In this document: positions 7,958 to 15,830 of the stretch, piece by piece
Layout of the letters: the number at the start of each line of letters is the position of its first letter
Position numbering within the stretch: position 1 is the stretch's first letter
Source of the DNA: Bacteroidota bacterium
GTDB lineage: Bacteria > Bacteroidota > Bacteroidia > B-17B0 > Aurantibacillaceae
Assembly: GCA_019638705.1 (NCBI GenBank)
Contig: JAHBTI010000008.1
Span: 1 to 64,000 of the forward strand
Direction of reading: 5' to 3'
DNA length: 64,000 nucleotides
Position numbers and translations under genes: made by a program
The notes under the pieces: model-generated
What the model was told of the DNA's origin: nothing
Seen by the model: the letters and a program-made list of their open reading frames with translations, nothing else
The model's database searches: none

Positions 7958-8265
7958 GAATTTCTTTTTTTCCAATAATTGGGTTCTCGGTGCAGGTGCA
8001 TTACCGCAAGAATAATTATTTGTTGTTTGCTGATTTTATAAATAATTCCATACGGAAAACGATTAACCAAAGCTCTTCGAATACTTCCTTTTAAAATTTG
8101 CCATGCCTTTGGTTGTGCCATAACTATACGGATAGTAGCGTACACCTCTACCGAAAAATCATAACCCAAATTTTCTTGACGAGCATTGTAGAAATTCACC
8201 GCTTCAATAAATTCATCTTCGGCTTCGGGGTGAAAAGCGTATGATGTTATACCGCTTTTTTCCAT
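7954..8265 (-). CDS. ParE/RelE-family toxin
   Basis: 103 residues with the ParE-fold layout: FHPEAEDEFIEAVNFYNARQ (helical hairpin), then FSVEVYATIRIV, then the beta-sheet core RRALVNRFPYGIIYKISKQQIIILAVMHLHREPNYW. This ending is typical of ParE-like toxins beside TIGR02574-type antitoxins. Targets in the family are gyrase or translating mRNA; which applies here cannot be told. The start overlaps the antitoxin gene end by 19 bases. Confidence 0.87.
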   Translation of the reverse strand: MEKSGITSYAFHPEAEDEFIEAVNFYNARQENLGYDFSVEVYATIRIVMAQPKAWQILKGSIRRALVNRFPYGIIYKISKQQIIILAVMHLHREPNYWKKRNS

Positions 8266-8468
8266 AATTTTTTAAACACTTCTTCGCCGTCAATTAATTT
8301 CACTTTTTTTTGGCGTATTTCTTCCCAACGTTTTTCGGCTAAAGATGCCCAAACTTTATCGTTGTCTTTTTGCGGAGCGTTTAGGCTTTTTAATAAATCT
8401 TCGGCTATTTGAACTCTTTGCTCGGCAGGTAAGGAAAGTGCTTCTTGCAAGATGTCTTTTGTTTTCAT
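8247..8468 (-). CDS. addiction-module antitoxin (TIGR02574-like)
   Basis: 73 residues from ATG 8468, MKTKDILQEALSLPAEQRVQIAEDLL, the helical N-terminus typical of this antitoxin family. The C-terminus is basic and probably wraps the toxin. The frame is open to 8486, but the -7 box at 8484-8491 overlaps that longer start. First gene of a two-gene operon with the ParE-type toxin. Autoregulation is expected for the family but no operator is obvious. Confidence 0.83.
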   Translation of the reverse strand: MKTKDILQEALSLPAEQRVQIAEDLLKSLNAPQKDNDKVWASLAEKRWEEIRQKKVKLIDGEEVFKKLWKKAV

Positions 8469-8483
8469 CGCTAACATTTTATA

Positions 8484-8491
8484 CAAATATA
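8484..8491 (-). promoter_or_regulatory. -7 promoter box of the ParE-type module
   Basis: TATATTTG on the minus strand, 15 bases before the antitoxin ATG. Confidence 0.5.
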
Positions 8492-8503
8492 CTTATTATA
8501 TAC

Positions 8504-8539
8504 AAAAAAACAGTTATCATAATTTGGTAGCTGTTTTAT
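8504..8539 (-). terminator. hairpin terminator after the deiminase operon (repeat copy B)
   Basis: Same 36-base block as 7922-7957 with two substitutions; stem AACAGYTACCA-type with T run in the minus direction, 16 bases after the stop of the small protein gene. Confidence 0.6.
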
Positions 8540-8555
8540 TACTTGCTCTAAAAAT

Positions 8556-8825
8556 TCATTCCATACCATTAATGTTTTTAAGTGTTTCCAAAGTAGTTTC
8601 TATTTTGTCAAGCAATTCAACAAGCAAGAGAACATTTGTATCATCACAACTTTTTAGAAGTTCGTAGCTTATATTGTATTCTTCGCCAATTTCAATAATA
8701 TCGTTCCATTCTTTTAATTCGCCTTGCATCACAACATTAACAATAGAAGCGTAAATGCTGTCATACACATTGAGTAAATTTCTCAAAGCGTCTTCTAAAT
8801 TCTCTCTGTAATTTTCCGACTGCAT
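8556..8825 (-). CDS. small helical protein of unknown function
   Basis: 89 residues from ATG 8825. The sequence is strongly acidic and helical (ENYRENLEDALRNLLNVYD; LLVELLDKIETTLETLKN), with no signal peptide and no family I recognise. It is the last gene of a three-gene operon, 8 bases after the deiminase-like gene, and is followed by a terminator. It could be an immunity or adaptor protein of the operon; that is inference from position only. Confidence 0.55.
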   Translation of the reverse strand: MQSENYRENLEDALRNLLNVYDSIYASIVNVVMQGELKEWNDIIEIGEEYNISYELLKSCDDTNVLLLVELLDKIETTLETLKNINGME

Positions 8826-8833
8826 TTTTTTAC

Positions 8834-9820
8834 TTAGTTGGTAAACGAAACACAATGTAATACGCCGCCAAATTTGCTCAACTTATCACAATCTATACTC
8901 TCCACATTATATCTATAACGTTGCAACATGTGTTTGTTTATGTCGCTGTGTGCCTTCTCATCATTAGAATATTCGGGAAAAATAATTGTGTCGTTGAGGA
9001 TTAAGAAATTTGTATGTATTCCTTGTGCGCTGTCTAAACAAGTGTCTGATGTGTCATTAAACGTTTTTCCGCCGCCAATAACTTTTTCGGTAACAGGGTT
9101 ATCTATAATAGGCACTACATTTAACGAATGTTTTTTTGCAATGTACTCTAACTGCCTGATGTAAATTCTATCTTGCCAAAAAATATTAGTATCTAAATAT
9201 TGAGCTACACAAATTGTGTCTTCGTTCAAAAAATTCAAATAGCCGTCAGCATGAGCCAACACATCGTATTTGTTGCTTGGAATAACAACTACTTCAACGC
9301 CCAAATAATTGGAAAGCTTTTTTACAGGCTCTTTAGAAATGCCGTAATTGTCTTTTATAATTTTATCTGTAACAAAAGCAATTTTGCCGTTGCTTACAAA
9401 ATTACCACCGTCAAGAATAATGGGCATTTTAATTAGTTCCGCACCAATACTTTTTTCAAATATTTCAGACACAGAATAATTTATTCTGTCTAAATAATAA
9501 CCTGTGTAGATGTATGGGCAATAATCAGGGCGAAATATCGGCTTATAAATTTTATTCATTCCCGAATTAAAACCCATTATATCGCGCAGCCATATTTCGT
9601 GAAAATTTTTTATCACAAGCGGCTGAATGTTTTTTGCGGGATAACAATTTTTTATTTCATCGGCAGCGTTTTGATTGTTTACAATAATAAATTGCCGAAT
9701 ATCGTCAGGCACTACGCCAATCAGTTTTTTGAAAAACGGCGCAAGGCTTGTGTAACCATCAAACCCTTTGGGATAAGGCAAAAACAAATCCGATACTTTG
9801 GTAAATTCTGCTTTTATCAT
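8834..9820 (-). CDS. agmatine deiminase / peptidyl-arginine deiminase family protein
   Basis: 328 residues from ATG 9820. The family (PF04371) motifs appear in order: EIWLRDIMGF near residue 75, DGGNFVSNGK near residue 135, HADGYLNFL near residue 190, and the catalytic-cysteine end FGGVLHCVSFTN. These give the Asp, His and Cys of guanidine-modifying enzymes. The usual WxRDxGP has become WLRDIMGF, so substrate preference may differ. No speA or other polyamine genes are nearby; instead it sits between a glycosylase-like gene (2 bases upstream) and a small helical protein. No signal peptide, so it acts in the cytoplasm. Confidence 0.75.
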   Translation of the reverse strand: MIKAEFTKVSDLFLPYPKGFDGYTSLAPFFKKLIGVVPDDIRQFIIVNNQNAADEIKNCYPAKNIQPLVIKNFHEIWLRDIMGFNSGMNKIYKPIFRPDYCPYIYTGYYLDRINYSVSEIFEKSIGAELIKMPIILDGGNFVSNGKIAFVTDKIIKDNYGISKEPVKKLSNYLGVEVVVIPSNKYDVLAHADGYLNFLNEDTICVAQYLDTNIFWQDRIYIRQLEYIAKKHSLNVVPIIDNPVTEKVIGGGKTFNDTSDTCLDSAQGIHTNFLILNDTIIFPEYSNDEKAHSDINKHMLQRYRYNVESIDCDKLSKFGGVLHCVSFTN

Positions 9821-9822
9821 TT

Positions 9823-10506
9823 TTAGAGGTTTTGAGTTTCTTGAGTGCTGCAAATTATTTTTTTTATTTTATACCCACTATAAATTTTTATTTCATCATC
9901 AGATAAGTTAGAATTTTCAAACAAGAATGTCTTCTTTCCACTCTTGCTATTATATTTATGTTCTTTAAATATAAACTCGGCTTTTAGCAAGTACCTATAT
10001 TTTTTGCAAGTAAAATCATTTTCCTTACCTAAATTTATGCGCCTTGATTTGAATATATCATTGCCAAGTTTCTGAGGCATGGAAATCCACTCAATAGAAT
10101 TACTTCCTATACAAAGTTGATTAAATAACACTTTTCTTACTTCAGATTTTTCTATAACAATGTTTTTATTCAAATCATAAAGTCCACGAATTAAAAATCC
10201 ACCATATCCCTCTTTAGGTATGTTATTTTGATTGCCAAAACCAAGAGATAAATCAACTCCGTATCTATGTGCCTCTAATTCACCACACATTCTTTCATGG
10301 TCTAAAGTATGAGTATCACGATGATATTCGTGATAATAATATGCTTCTATGTCAATCAATGAATACATTGAGTCATTTATTTTCAATGCTGTCTTCAAAA
10401 TCAACTCTTTTGCAATAAATTCAAGAGATTTGGTTATACTTTCTTTTGATGTTGTATCTTTTAATTTCAGTATTGAGGCAATGTCAATTTTCAATTCTGT
10501 TTCCAT
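9823..10506 (-). CDS. hypothetical protein, possibly of 3-methyladenine DNA glycosylase (MPG) fold
   Basis: 227 residues. The central part reads IDIEAYYYHEY...DTHTLDHERM...AHRYGVDLSLG...GGFLIRGLYDL, which follows the order of the alkyladenine glycosylase family (VETEAY, the H region, YxxYGxxxxxN, AVLIRAL), including the Glu of EAY that is catalytic in true MPG enzymes. Similarity is partial and I cannot verify it, so function is tentative. First gene of the operon with the deiminase-like gene, with its own promoter box at 10532-10539. A DNA or nucleotide-modifying role would be unusual beside an arginine-type deiminase. Confidence 0.5.
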   Translation of the reverse strand: METELKIDIASILKLKDTTSKESITKSLEFIAKELILKTALKINDSMYSLIDIEAYYYHEYHRDTHTLDHERMCGELEAHRYGVDLSLGFGNQNNIPKEGYGGFLIRGLYDLNKNIVIEKSEVRKVLFNQLCIGSNSIEWISMPQKLGNDIFKSRRINLGKENDFTCKKYRYLLKAEFIFKEHKYNSKSGKKTFLFENSNLSDDEIKIYSGYKIKKIICSTQETQNL

Positions 10507-10531
10507 GTAAATTTTTGTTTTATGATTTCGT

Positions 10532-10539
10532 CAAATGTA
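10532..10539 (-). promoter_or_regulatory. -7 promoter box of the glycosylase-like/deiminase operon
   Basis: TACATTTG on the minus strand, exact TAnnTTTG, 25 bases before the start at 10506. Confidence 0.5.
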
Positions 10540-10794
10540 AATAGTCTTTATGAGAAAAAATACACTTTAAAAATTTGTGAGAATTTTAACAGTTTAAATT
10601 TTTTTATGTCGCAGCCTGCGCGGATAGTGGCTTATAAAAAAATTAATTAAAAATAATTTTTTATGTTTTTCTATATATTGATATATAAAATATAATATCG
10701 TTAACAGAACGTCAAAAACAGAAATTATTCATGCAAAAAGTTTGATAAAAACAGCCCGAAAAATTCTGTGCGTTCATTTTTTAAATAAAAACAG

Positions 10795-10802
10795 TATCTT
10801 TG
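10795..10802 (+). promoter_or_regulatory. -7 promoter box of the UPF0175/PIN module
   Basis: TATCTTTG, exact TAnnTTTG, 7 bases before ATG 10810; implies a very short leader. Confidence 0.5.
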
Positions 10803-10809
10803 CTTTATT

Positions 10810-11076
10810 ATGAACAACATTGTCATACCTGTTAATGTAACACCCGATATCTTGATTGCGCTGAATGAAAATGAGCAAGAGTTAAAAAATCATTTTCAGG
10901 TGAGCATTGCCATAATGCTGTTTCAAGAAGGAAAACTCACTTTTGGGAAAGCCGTGCAATTATCAGGCTTAACCCGCTATGAGTTTGAAAAAGCCTTAGC
11001 CAAAAACAATGTTCCTGTGTCTAATCCGAGCGTTCAACAAATAATGTCTGACTTAAACAAATTGAACAATTTGTAA
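10810..11076 (+). CDS. UPF0175-family antitoxin
   Basis: 88 residues. The C-terminal half is the UPF0175 helix-turn-helix-like signature: MLFQEGKLTFGKAVQLSGLTRYEFEKAL near residue 37. Proteins of this family are DNA-binding antitoxins for PIN/DUF3368 toxins. The partner follows after 1 base. Starts at ATG 10810 directly behind a -7 promoter box. Confidence 0.85.
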   Translation: MNNIVIPVNVTPDILIALNENEQELKNHFQVSIAIMLFQEGKLTFGKAVQLSGLTRYEFEKALAKNNVPVSNPSVQQIMSDLNKLNNL

Positions 11077-11077
11077 G

Positions 11078-11560
11078 ATGAAAGTTGTAATAGCCGATAC
11101 AGGCGCGTTAATTTCACTTGGTATTGTAGGACAGATAGATTTAATTGAAAAGATTTTTGGCGAGTTTTACATTGCCGAAGCGGTTTGGATAGAACTGAAT
11201 AATTACGATAATCCTAATTTTAATCCAAACATATTATCCGATTTAAAACGCAGAGTAAAACAAATTCATTCTAAAAATCACTTGTCACTTGTAATGGATT
11301 ACGGCGAATCGGAATCAGTTATTTTGTACGAAGAATTAAACGCGGATTATTTGTTGATTGATGACAATAAAGCAAGACAACTTGCCGAATCGCTTCATAT
11401 TAATTGTATAGGAACTATAGGCGTACTGCTTAAAGCAAAACAAAAAGATTTTGTTTCGGAATTAAATCCCTTGTTTAAAAAACTTATTTCGGAAGACCGC
11501 TTTTTCTCTAAAAAACTCTTGAACGAAATTTTAGTATCAGTTGGTGAATTGCCTTTGTAA
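11078..11560 (+). CDS. PIN-domain toxin (DUF3368 family)
   Basis: 160 residues. Acidic PIN residues are visible: IADTGALISLG at the N-terminus, GESESVILYEELNADYLLIDD near residue 75, and IGTIGVLLKAK near residue 108. PIN-domain toxins are Mg-dependent RNases, usually cutting tRNA or rRNA. Paired with the UPF0175 antitoxin one base upstream; together they form a complete type II module. Confidence 0.85.
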   Translation: MKVVIADTGALISLGIVGQIDLIEKIFGEFYIAEAVWIELNNYDNPNFNPNILSDLKRRVKQIHSKNHLSLVMDYGESESVILYEELNADYLLIDDNKARQLAESLHINCIGTIGVLLKAKQKDFVSELNPLFKKLISEDRFFSKKLLNEILVSVGELPL

Positions 11561-11609
11561 TATTTTTAGCAATTAAATATGCAAGAAAACAATACCTCTC
11601 ACTCTATGT

Positions 11610-12815
11610 TCAATACGCATAATCACCCAAATACTCAAAGGGCGCGGTTAATTTTCCGTTTTTGCATATACTTGCGCGTTCAATAATGTTATCGGGGTCT
11701 TCGCCAAAAACGTGTAACAACACGCGCTCCGACAAATCTTTGCCAAAATCATCGCTCGCGTCGCGTGGCAATTCACAAGGTAAATTATCCACAGCCATTA
11801 TGCAAATGGTGTCTTTATTAAAAGGTAAATCTTCTTTCCCCGACAGAATGTTGTAACCGTAAAACGGTTTTTCAATCGTGCTTGCGCGCAAAGTGGTTGG
11901 CACAGAACCGTCAATGTCGCAGGTAATGTCGGCAATTACCGAGATGTGAAAATCTTTTGCTTTCATGTCTTCGGCGGTAAACATTTTTGGTGCGCGCGGG
12001 TCCCAGTAATGCGCAGACATATACAAATCCGTTACTTTGGTAAAGGGCACAAACTTTGAAACAAAATGTTCAGGGTGTTTAAAAAAATCGTTCAGGTCAA
12101 AATTGCGGTCGTTGGCGCGTTCTACATAATCACGCGGATTAAGCTGACAATACACCGGCTCGCGGAACGAAGCCATTAAAAATTCTTCGGGCGTTACTTT
12201 GCGAATGCGCATGGCACTCAAGGTCTCAATAGCACCGTTGGCAACGCGCCCGCCACCCGTCAATGCAATTTTAATGTTCGGCAATTTGGCACGTTTCAGT
12301 TCTTCTTCCATTTCGCTTTTGTCGCGGCAAAGGTGCGCGGGTTTTAAACGAAACAAATCGTATTTTAAACCATAACCCAAAATGCCGTTGTAAGCCCCAA
12401 CCACGCCTGCATAGCGACCAAAACCAATAATGCGGTTGTGATTTTTGTCGGTCAACGTTTCGTAATCAATCATCTGCACTTGCTTTTCAATTAAAGCGTG
12501 CATCAGTTTTTTGTTATGCGCTTGTTTTTTTATGGTATGCGAAAAGAAAAAATATTTTTTTCCTGCAATCAGTTTTTCGGGCGGAACTTCTTTTACACCC
12601 ATCAGCACATCGCAATCACTCACATCTTCCTGCAAGGTAACGCCAAAAGCGGTGTATTCGCTGTCGGCATAACAACGGATTTCACTCGGCTGAACAACAA
12701 TGTCTATTTGAGGGTATTTTTTTGAAAGTTCCGAACATATCAGCGGCGTTAAAGGCACACGTTTGTCGGGCGGAGATTTTTCTTCGCGCAACACACCTAT
12801 TTTAATCTTTTGCAT
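11610..12815 (-). CDS. NAD(P)-dependent oxidoreductase, saccharopine/alanine dehydrogenase-like
   Basis: 401 residues from ATG 12815. The N-terminal domain (IGVLREEKSPPDKRVPLTP) and the Rossmann segment IALTGGGRVANGAIETL near residue 191 match the AlaDH/PNT-related saccharopine dehydrogenase (lysine-forming) group common in Bacteroidota. Active-site-like residues are in YAGVVGAYNGILGYG. It probably interconverts saccharopine or a related amino acid conjugate with NAD(H), in the cytoplasm. The TATCTTTG box on the minus strand at 12836-12843 fixes the start and overlaps the leader of the divergent S41 protease gene. Confidence 0.75.
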   Translation of the reverse strand: MQKIKIGVLREEKSPPDKRVPLTPLICSELSKKYPQIDIVVQPSEIRCYADSEYTAFGVTLQEDVSDCDVLMGVKEVPPEKLIAGKKYFFFSHTIKKQAHNKKLMHALIEKQVQMIDYETLTDKNHNRIIGFGRYAGVVGAYNGILGYGLKYDLFRLKPAHLCRDKSEMEEELKRAKLPNIKIALTGGGRVANGAIETLSAMRIRKVTPEEFLMASFREPVYCQLNPRDYVERANDRNFDLNDFFKHPEHFVSKFVPFTKVTDLYMSAHYWDPRAPKMFTAEDMKAKDFHISVIADITCDIDGSVPTTLRASTIEKPFYGYNILSGKEDLPFNKDTICIMAVDNLPCELPRDASDDFGKDLSERVLLHVFGEDPDNIIERASICKNGKLTAPFEYLGDYAY

Positions 12816-12835
12816 ACTTAAATTCAATAATTTCG

Positions 12836-12843
12836 CAAAGATA
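12836..12843 (-). promoter_or_regulatory. -7 promoter box of the saccharopine-dehydrogenase-like gene
   Basis: TATCTTTG on the minus strand, 20 bases before ATG 12815. The divergent S41 protease start is only 6 bases away, so the two promoters must overlap. Confidence 0.5.
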
Positions 12844-12849
12844 GCATTT

Positions 12850-14301
12850 ATGTTTTCTTACAGATTTTTGATTTCCGCTTTTCTGATTTTGACTTTGAAT
12901 ATTGCGTTTCATGCGCAAACCAAAGAAACCGTACTCACCAAAAAATTTTCGCCACAACAATTAAAAACAGATGCCGAAGTGTTTAAAAACGTTACGCTTG
13001 CCATGCACCCTGTTGTGGGCATTTACCAATCAAAAGATTTTTACAACAATTTGTTTGATGATTTTATTCGGAATTTAAACGACAGCCTCACCGAAAAACA
13101 ATTTCGTTTAAAAACAAAATTGCTGGTTGATGAGCTGCATTGCGGACACACGGAAGTTCTGTACTCATCGGCGTATTACAAATACATGAACAAGCAGAAA
13201 GTAAATTTTTCGCCTTACATTTTTTTGCCTGTGGAAAACCAAGTGTATGTGTTTGCCAACTTAAACAAGAAAAAAGACAGCACCTTAAAAACAGGAACAG
13301 AGATTACAAAAATAAACGGCATTGCGGTGGACAGCCTGTTGCGTTACAGTAAGCGGTTTATCAGCACAGACGGTTACAACCAAACCGCAAAAGATTTTTT
13401 CATACAATTTGGTTTCAATATTTTTTATCCTGCTTTGTTTGGAAGACCTGATACGTTTTCGGTGGAATACAAAAACCGTGACACGCTGAAAACCTTGAAA
13501 TACGAGGCTTTCAAAACAAAAAATATTCCGCCGGTACGTTTTCGCAGCGACAGTTTGTTTACAAAATATAAAGCGGCAAAAATAAAACACCGTTTTTTAG
13601 ACGAAGAACACAAAACTATGCTGTTGCAAATAGAAGGATTTTCTAATCGTAAATACAGAAAAGCGTACCGAAAAGTTTTTCGCAAACTGAAAAAAAATAA
13701 TTCCGAAAATTTAATTATTGACCTGCGCGGAAACGGCGGCGGCAGTATGGCTAACACATACAAATTGTTGAGTTATTTAATTAATGAACCTGAAACGCAA
13801 ACGCTGAAAACAGGCATTAAAAATTATCCGTACAGAGAATACACCAAAGGAAATGTATGGTTTAAGTTTACGCGCTTTGTGTTTGGCAAAGTTATCGGCG
13901 TGAAAAAAACTGTAAATGACACCGATAATTTTATTTACACCATTAAGCCCCGCAAAAAAAATCACTTTGATAAAAAAGTGGCAGTATTAATTAACGGCGG
14001 TTCGTTTTCCGCGTCCTGCTTGGTGTCGGCGTATTTACAAGTTCATAAGCGTGCCGTTTTTATTGGTCAAGAAACAGGCGGAGCAATAGAAGGTTGCAAT
14101 GCAGGCGTAACGCCTTATTACAAATTACCCAACACAAAAATCAGAATACGAATGCCTGCCTTTAGAATTATACACGATGTAGCTCCTGAAATTACAGGGC
14201 ACGGCATTTTACCCGATTACAAAACCGAATACACATTTAAAGATTTTCTCAAAAAAAGAGATGTGGATTTACTGAAAGCAAAAGAGGTGCTGGGGTATTA
14301 A
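12850..14301 (+). CDS. S41-family (C-terminal-processing-like) peptidase
   Basis: 483 residues from ATG 12850; a signal peptide (FLISAFLILTLNIAFHAQ) is followed by a helical domain, a PDZ-like region (TGTEITKINGIAVDSLL) and the S41 catalytic core with LIIDLRGNGGGS near residue 290 and VLINGGSFSASCLVSAY near residue 379, where Ser of GGSFSAS is the likely nucleophile. The usual Lys about 25 residues later is not obvious (IGQETGGAIEGC), as in many Bacteroidota members. Located in the periplasm or cell envelope. Substrate unknown. The longer open frame from 12763 overlaps the divergent gene and lacks a signal peptide. Confidence 0.85.
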   Translation: MFSYRFLISAFLILTLNIAFHAQTKETVLTKKFSPQQLKTDAEVFKNVTLAMHPVVGIYQSKDFYNNLFDDFIRNLNDSLTEKQFRLKTKLLVDELHCGHTEVLYSSAYYKYMNKQKVNFSPYIFLPVENQVYVFANLNKKKDSTLKTGTEITKINGIAVDSLLRYSKRFISTDGYNQTAKDFFIQFGFNIFYPALFGRPDTFSVEYKNRDTLKTLKYEAFKTKNIPPVRFRSDSLFTKYKAAKIKHRFLDEEHKTMLLQIEGFSNRKYRKAYRKVFRKLKKNNSENLIIDLRGNGGGSMANTYKLLSYLINEPETQTLKTGIKNYPYREYTKGNVWFKFTRFVFGKVIGVKKTVNDTDNFIYTIKPRKKNHFDKKVAVLINGGSFSASCLVSAYLQVHKRAVFIGQETGGAIEGCNAGVTPYYKLPNTKIRIRMPAFRIIHDVAPEITGHGILPDYKTEYTFKDFLKKRDVDLLKAKEVLGY

Positions 14302-14308
14302 ACGTTTT

Positions 14309-14971
14309 TTAAATATTCAGGAAATACAAAAACTGGTCTAAACGCTCGCGCATATCTTTATCAAAATTGCCGTGATGAAAAGAAGCCTTAACAGAATAAT
14401 TATAGCGGTTAAACGTTTGAATAATTGCCGATAAATCTTCGCGGTTTACTTTTACGGTTACTTCCAGCTTAGTGCTGTCGGGCGGCGAAGAAACGTGTAA
14501 ACTTAAAATTTTTGCATCGTTACTTTCAATAATGCTTCCTATTTGTGTAACCGAATAATCGTTTTGGTTGAGTTCCAAAACAATAACGCCACCCGGGTTT
14601 TGCACGGACATCATCGTTCCCAAATTGTGAATAATGCCTTTTAAGGTAACACAACCTTTGTACAACTCTTCTTCGTCAATCACGGGAACTACGGTCAAAT
14701 TCATGCTGCTCATTAAATGAATAACATCGTAAGCGTGTTGGTAATAATGCACCGCCGCGCGTGAAAAACGAATTTTACTTGCATTAATTTCTTCGTCGGG
14801 GTGTTCGTAATCCAGCACATCGGTTTCAGAAATTATGCCTATGAGTTGTCGGTTATTTACAACGGGAAGATGAGATACTTTAAATTGTTCCATCCAGTCC
14901 AAAGCCATTTCAACGGTGTCGGTGGCTTTCAGAGGTGGAATTTCGTCGGTTATTAAGTCGTCTGCTAACAT
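14309..14971 (-). CDS. CBS-domain protein with a C-terminal ACT-like region
   Basis: 220 residues. Two CBS repeats are visible: DDLITDEIPPLKATDTVEMA...VSHLPVVNNRQLIGIISETDVL (1-50) and a second one ending VVPVIDEEELYKGCVTLKGII (75-120). After them the protein continues with LEVTVKVNREDLSAIIQTFNRYNYSV, an ACT-like beta-alpha-beta pattern. CBS pairs bind adenine nucleotides, so this is a probable ligand-sensing regulator; no catalytic domain is attached. Partner unknown. Convergent with the S41 gene, 7 bases apart. Confidence 0.8.
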   Translation of the reverse strand: MLADDLITDEIPPLKATDTVEMALDWMEQFKVSHLPVVNNRQLIGIISETDVLDYEHPDEEINASKIRFSRAAVHYYQHAYDVIHLMSSMNLTVVPVIDEEELYKGCVTLKGIIHNLGTMMSVQNPGGVIVLELNQNDYSVTQIGSIIESNDAKILSLHVSSPPDSTKLEVTVKVNREDLSAIIQTFNRYNYSVKASFHHGNFDKDMRERLDQFLYFLNI

Positions 14972-14981
14972 TTAATTTTTT

Positions 14982-14989
14982 CAAAAGTA
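14982..14989 (-). promoter_or_regulatory. -7 promoter box of the CBS protein gene
   Basis: TACTTTTG on the minus strand, exact TAnnTTTG, 10 bases before the start codon at 14971. Confidence 0.5.
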
Positions 14990-15008
14990 GTAAATTAATT
15001 AGTTTTGA

Positions 15009-15106
15009 AACCACATAAATTTTTCAGACACAGAGGCACAAAGACACAGAAAAGATTAAGAAAGAAATAAAAAATTCAGAGCCTCTGTGCCTCAGTGTCT
15101 CCGTGT
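15009..15106. repeat. intergenic inverted repeat, CACATAG/CACAGAG family, copy 2
   Basis: Begins AACCACATA like the other copies. Arms 15028-15050 and 15084-15106 pair at 18 of 23 positions (ACACAGAGGCAC-type). The element ends 7 bases before the pdxJ start codon. Confidence 0.6.
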
Positions 15107-15113
15107 TGAAAGT

Positions 15114-15830
15114 ATGACGAAACTAAGCGTAAACATTAATAAAATTGCCACCCTGCGCAATGCACGCGGTGGAAATAGCCCCGATGTAATAAAAGCTGCA
15201 CAAGACATAGAGCGTTTTGGTGCACAGGGCATTACCGTACATCCGCGCCCGGACGAACGGCACATTACTTACAAAGATGTGCGCGATTTAAAACCTTTAT
15301 TGAAAACAGAATTTAACATTGAGGGAAATCCCAAAGAAAAAAAATTTGTGGATTTGGTATTGGAAGTAAAACCTTCGCAAATAACCTTAGTGCCCGACAC
15401 GCAAGGGCAATTAACAAGCGACCACGGTTGGGACACGGTTGCAAACAAAGATTATTTAAAAGACATTATTTCTGTTTTTAAATCGCAGCACATTCGCACC
15501 TCTATTTTTGTGGACGCCAATATAAAAATGGTGGAAGGTGCAAAAGAAACAGGAACAGACCGCATTGAACTTTATACCGAAGAATACGCACGTTTATATT
15601 CCACGCAAAAAGAAAAAGTAATTTTACCTTTCCGGGAAGCGGCAAAACGCGCAGCCGAATTAGGTTTGGGCATTAACGCGGGACACGATTTGAATTTAGA
15701 CAACTTAAAATTTTTCAAACAAAACATTCCAAATCTATTGGAAGTTTCTATTGGTCATGCCTTGATTAGCGATGCTTTGTATTTTGGTTTGGAAAACACC
15801 GTACAACTTTATTTAAGACAATTAAAGTAA
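15114..15830 (+). CDS. pdxJ: pyridoxine 5'-phosphate synthase
   Basis: 238 residues from ATG 15114. PdxJ motifs are plain: [17 protein letters not shown] at the N-terminus, [13 protein letters not shown] near residue 45, EGNP near 72, DANIKM near 138, and [14 protein letters not shown] near 184. It condenses 1-deoxyxylulose 5-phosphate with 3-amino-2-oxopropyl phosphate, the last ring-forming step of vitamin B6 synthesis. An upstream in-frame ATG at 15087 lies within the repeat element and is not conserved in character, so ATG 15114 is chosen. Coupled (TAATG) to the following hydrolase. Confidence 0.95.
   Translation: MTKLSVNINKIATLRNARGGNSPDVIKAAQDIERFGAQGITVHPRPDERHITYKDVRDLKPLLKTEFNIEGNPKEKKFVDLVLEVKPSQITLVPDTQGQLTSDHGWDTVANKDYLKDIISVFKSQHIRTSIFVDANIKMVEGAKETGTDRIELYTEEYARLYSTQKEKVILPFREAAKRAAELGLGINAGHDLNLDNLKFFKQNIPNLLEVSIGHALISDALYFGLENTVQLYLRQLK

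Larger units (their letters stand above)
10507..10809. other. 303-bp intergenic region between two divergent accessory operons
   Basis: Holds the minus-strand box at 10532-10539 and the plus-strand box at 10795-10802. Between them is very A+T-rich sequence with an interrupted TATA-rich stretch (10665-10705) but no open reading frame, tRNA or clear hairpin. Confidence 0.5.
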
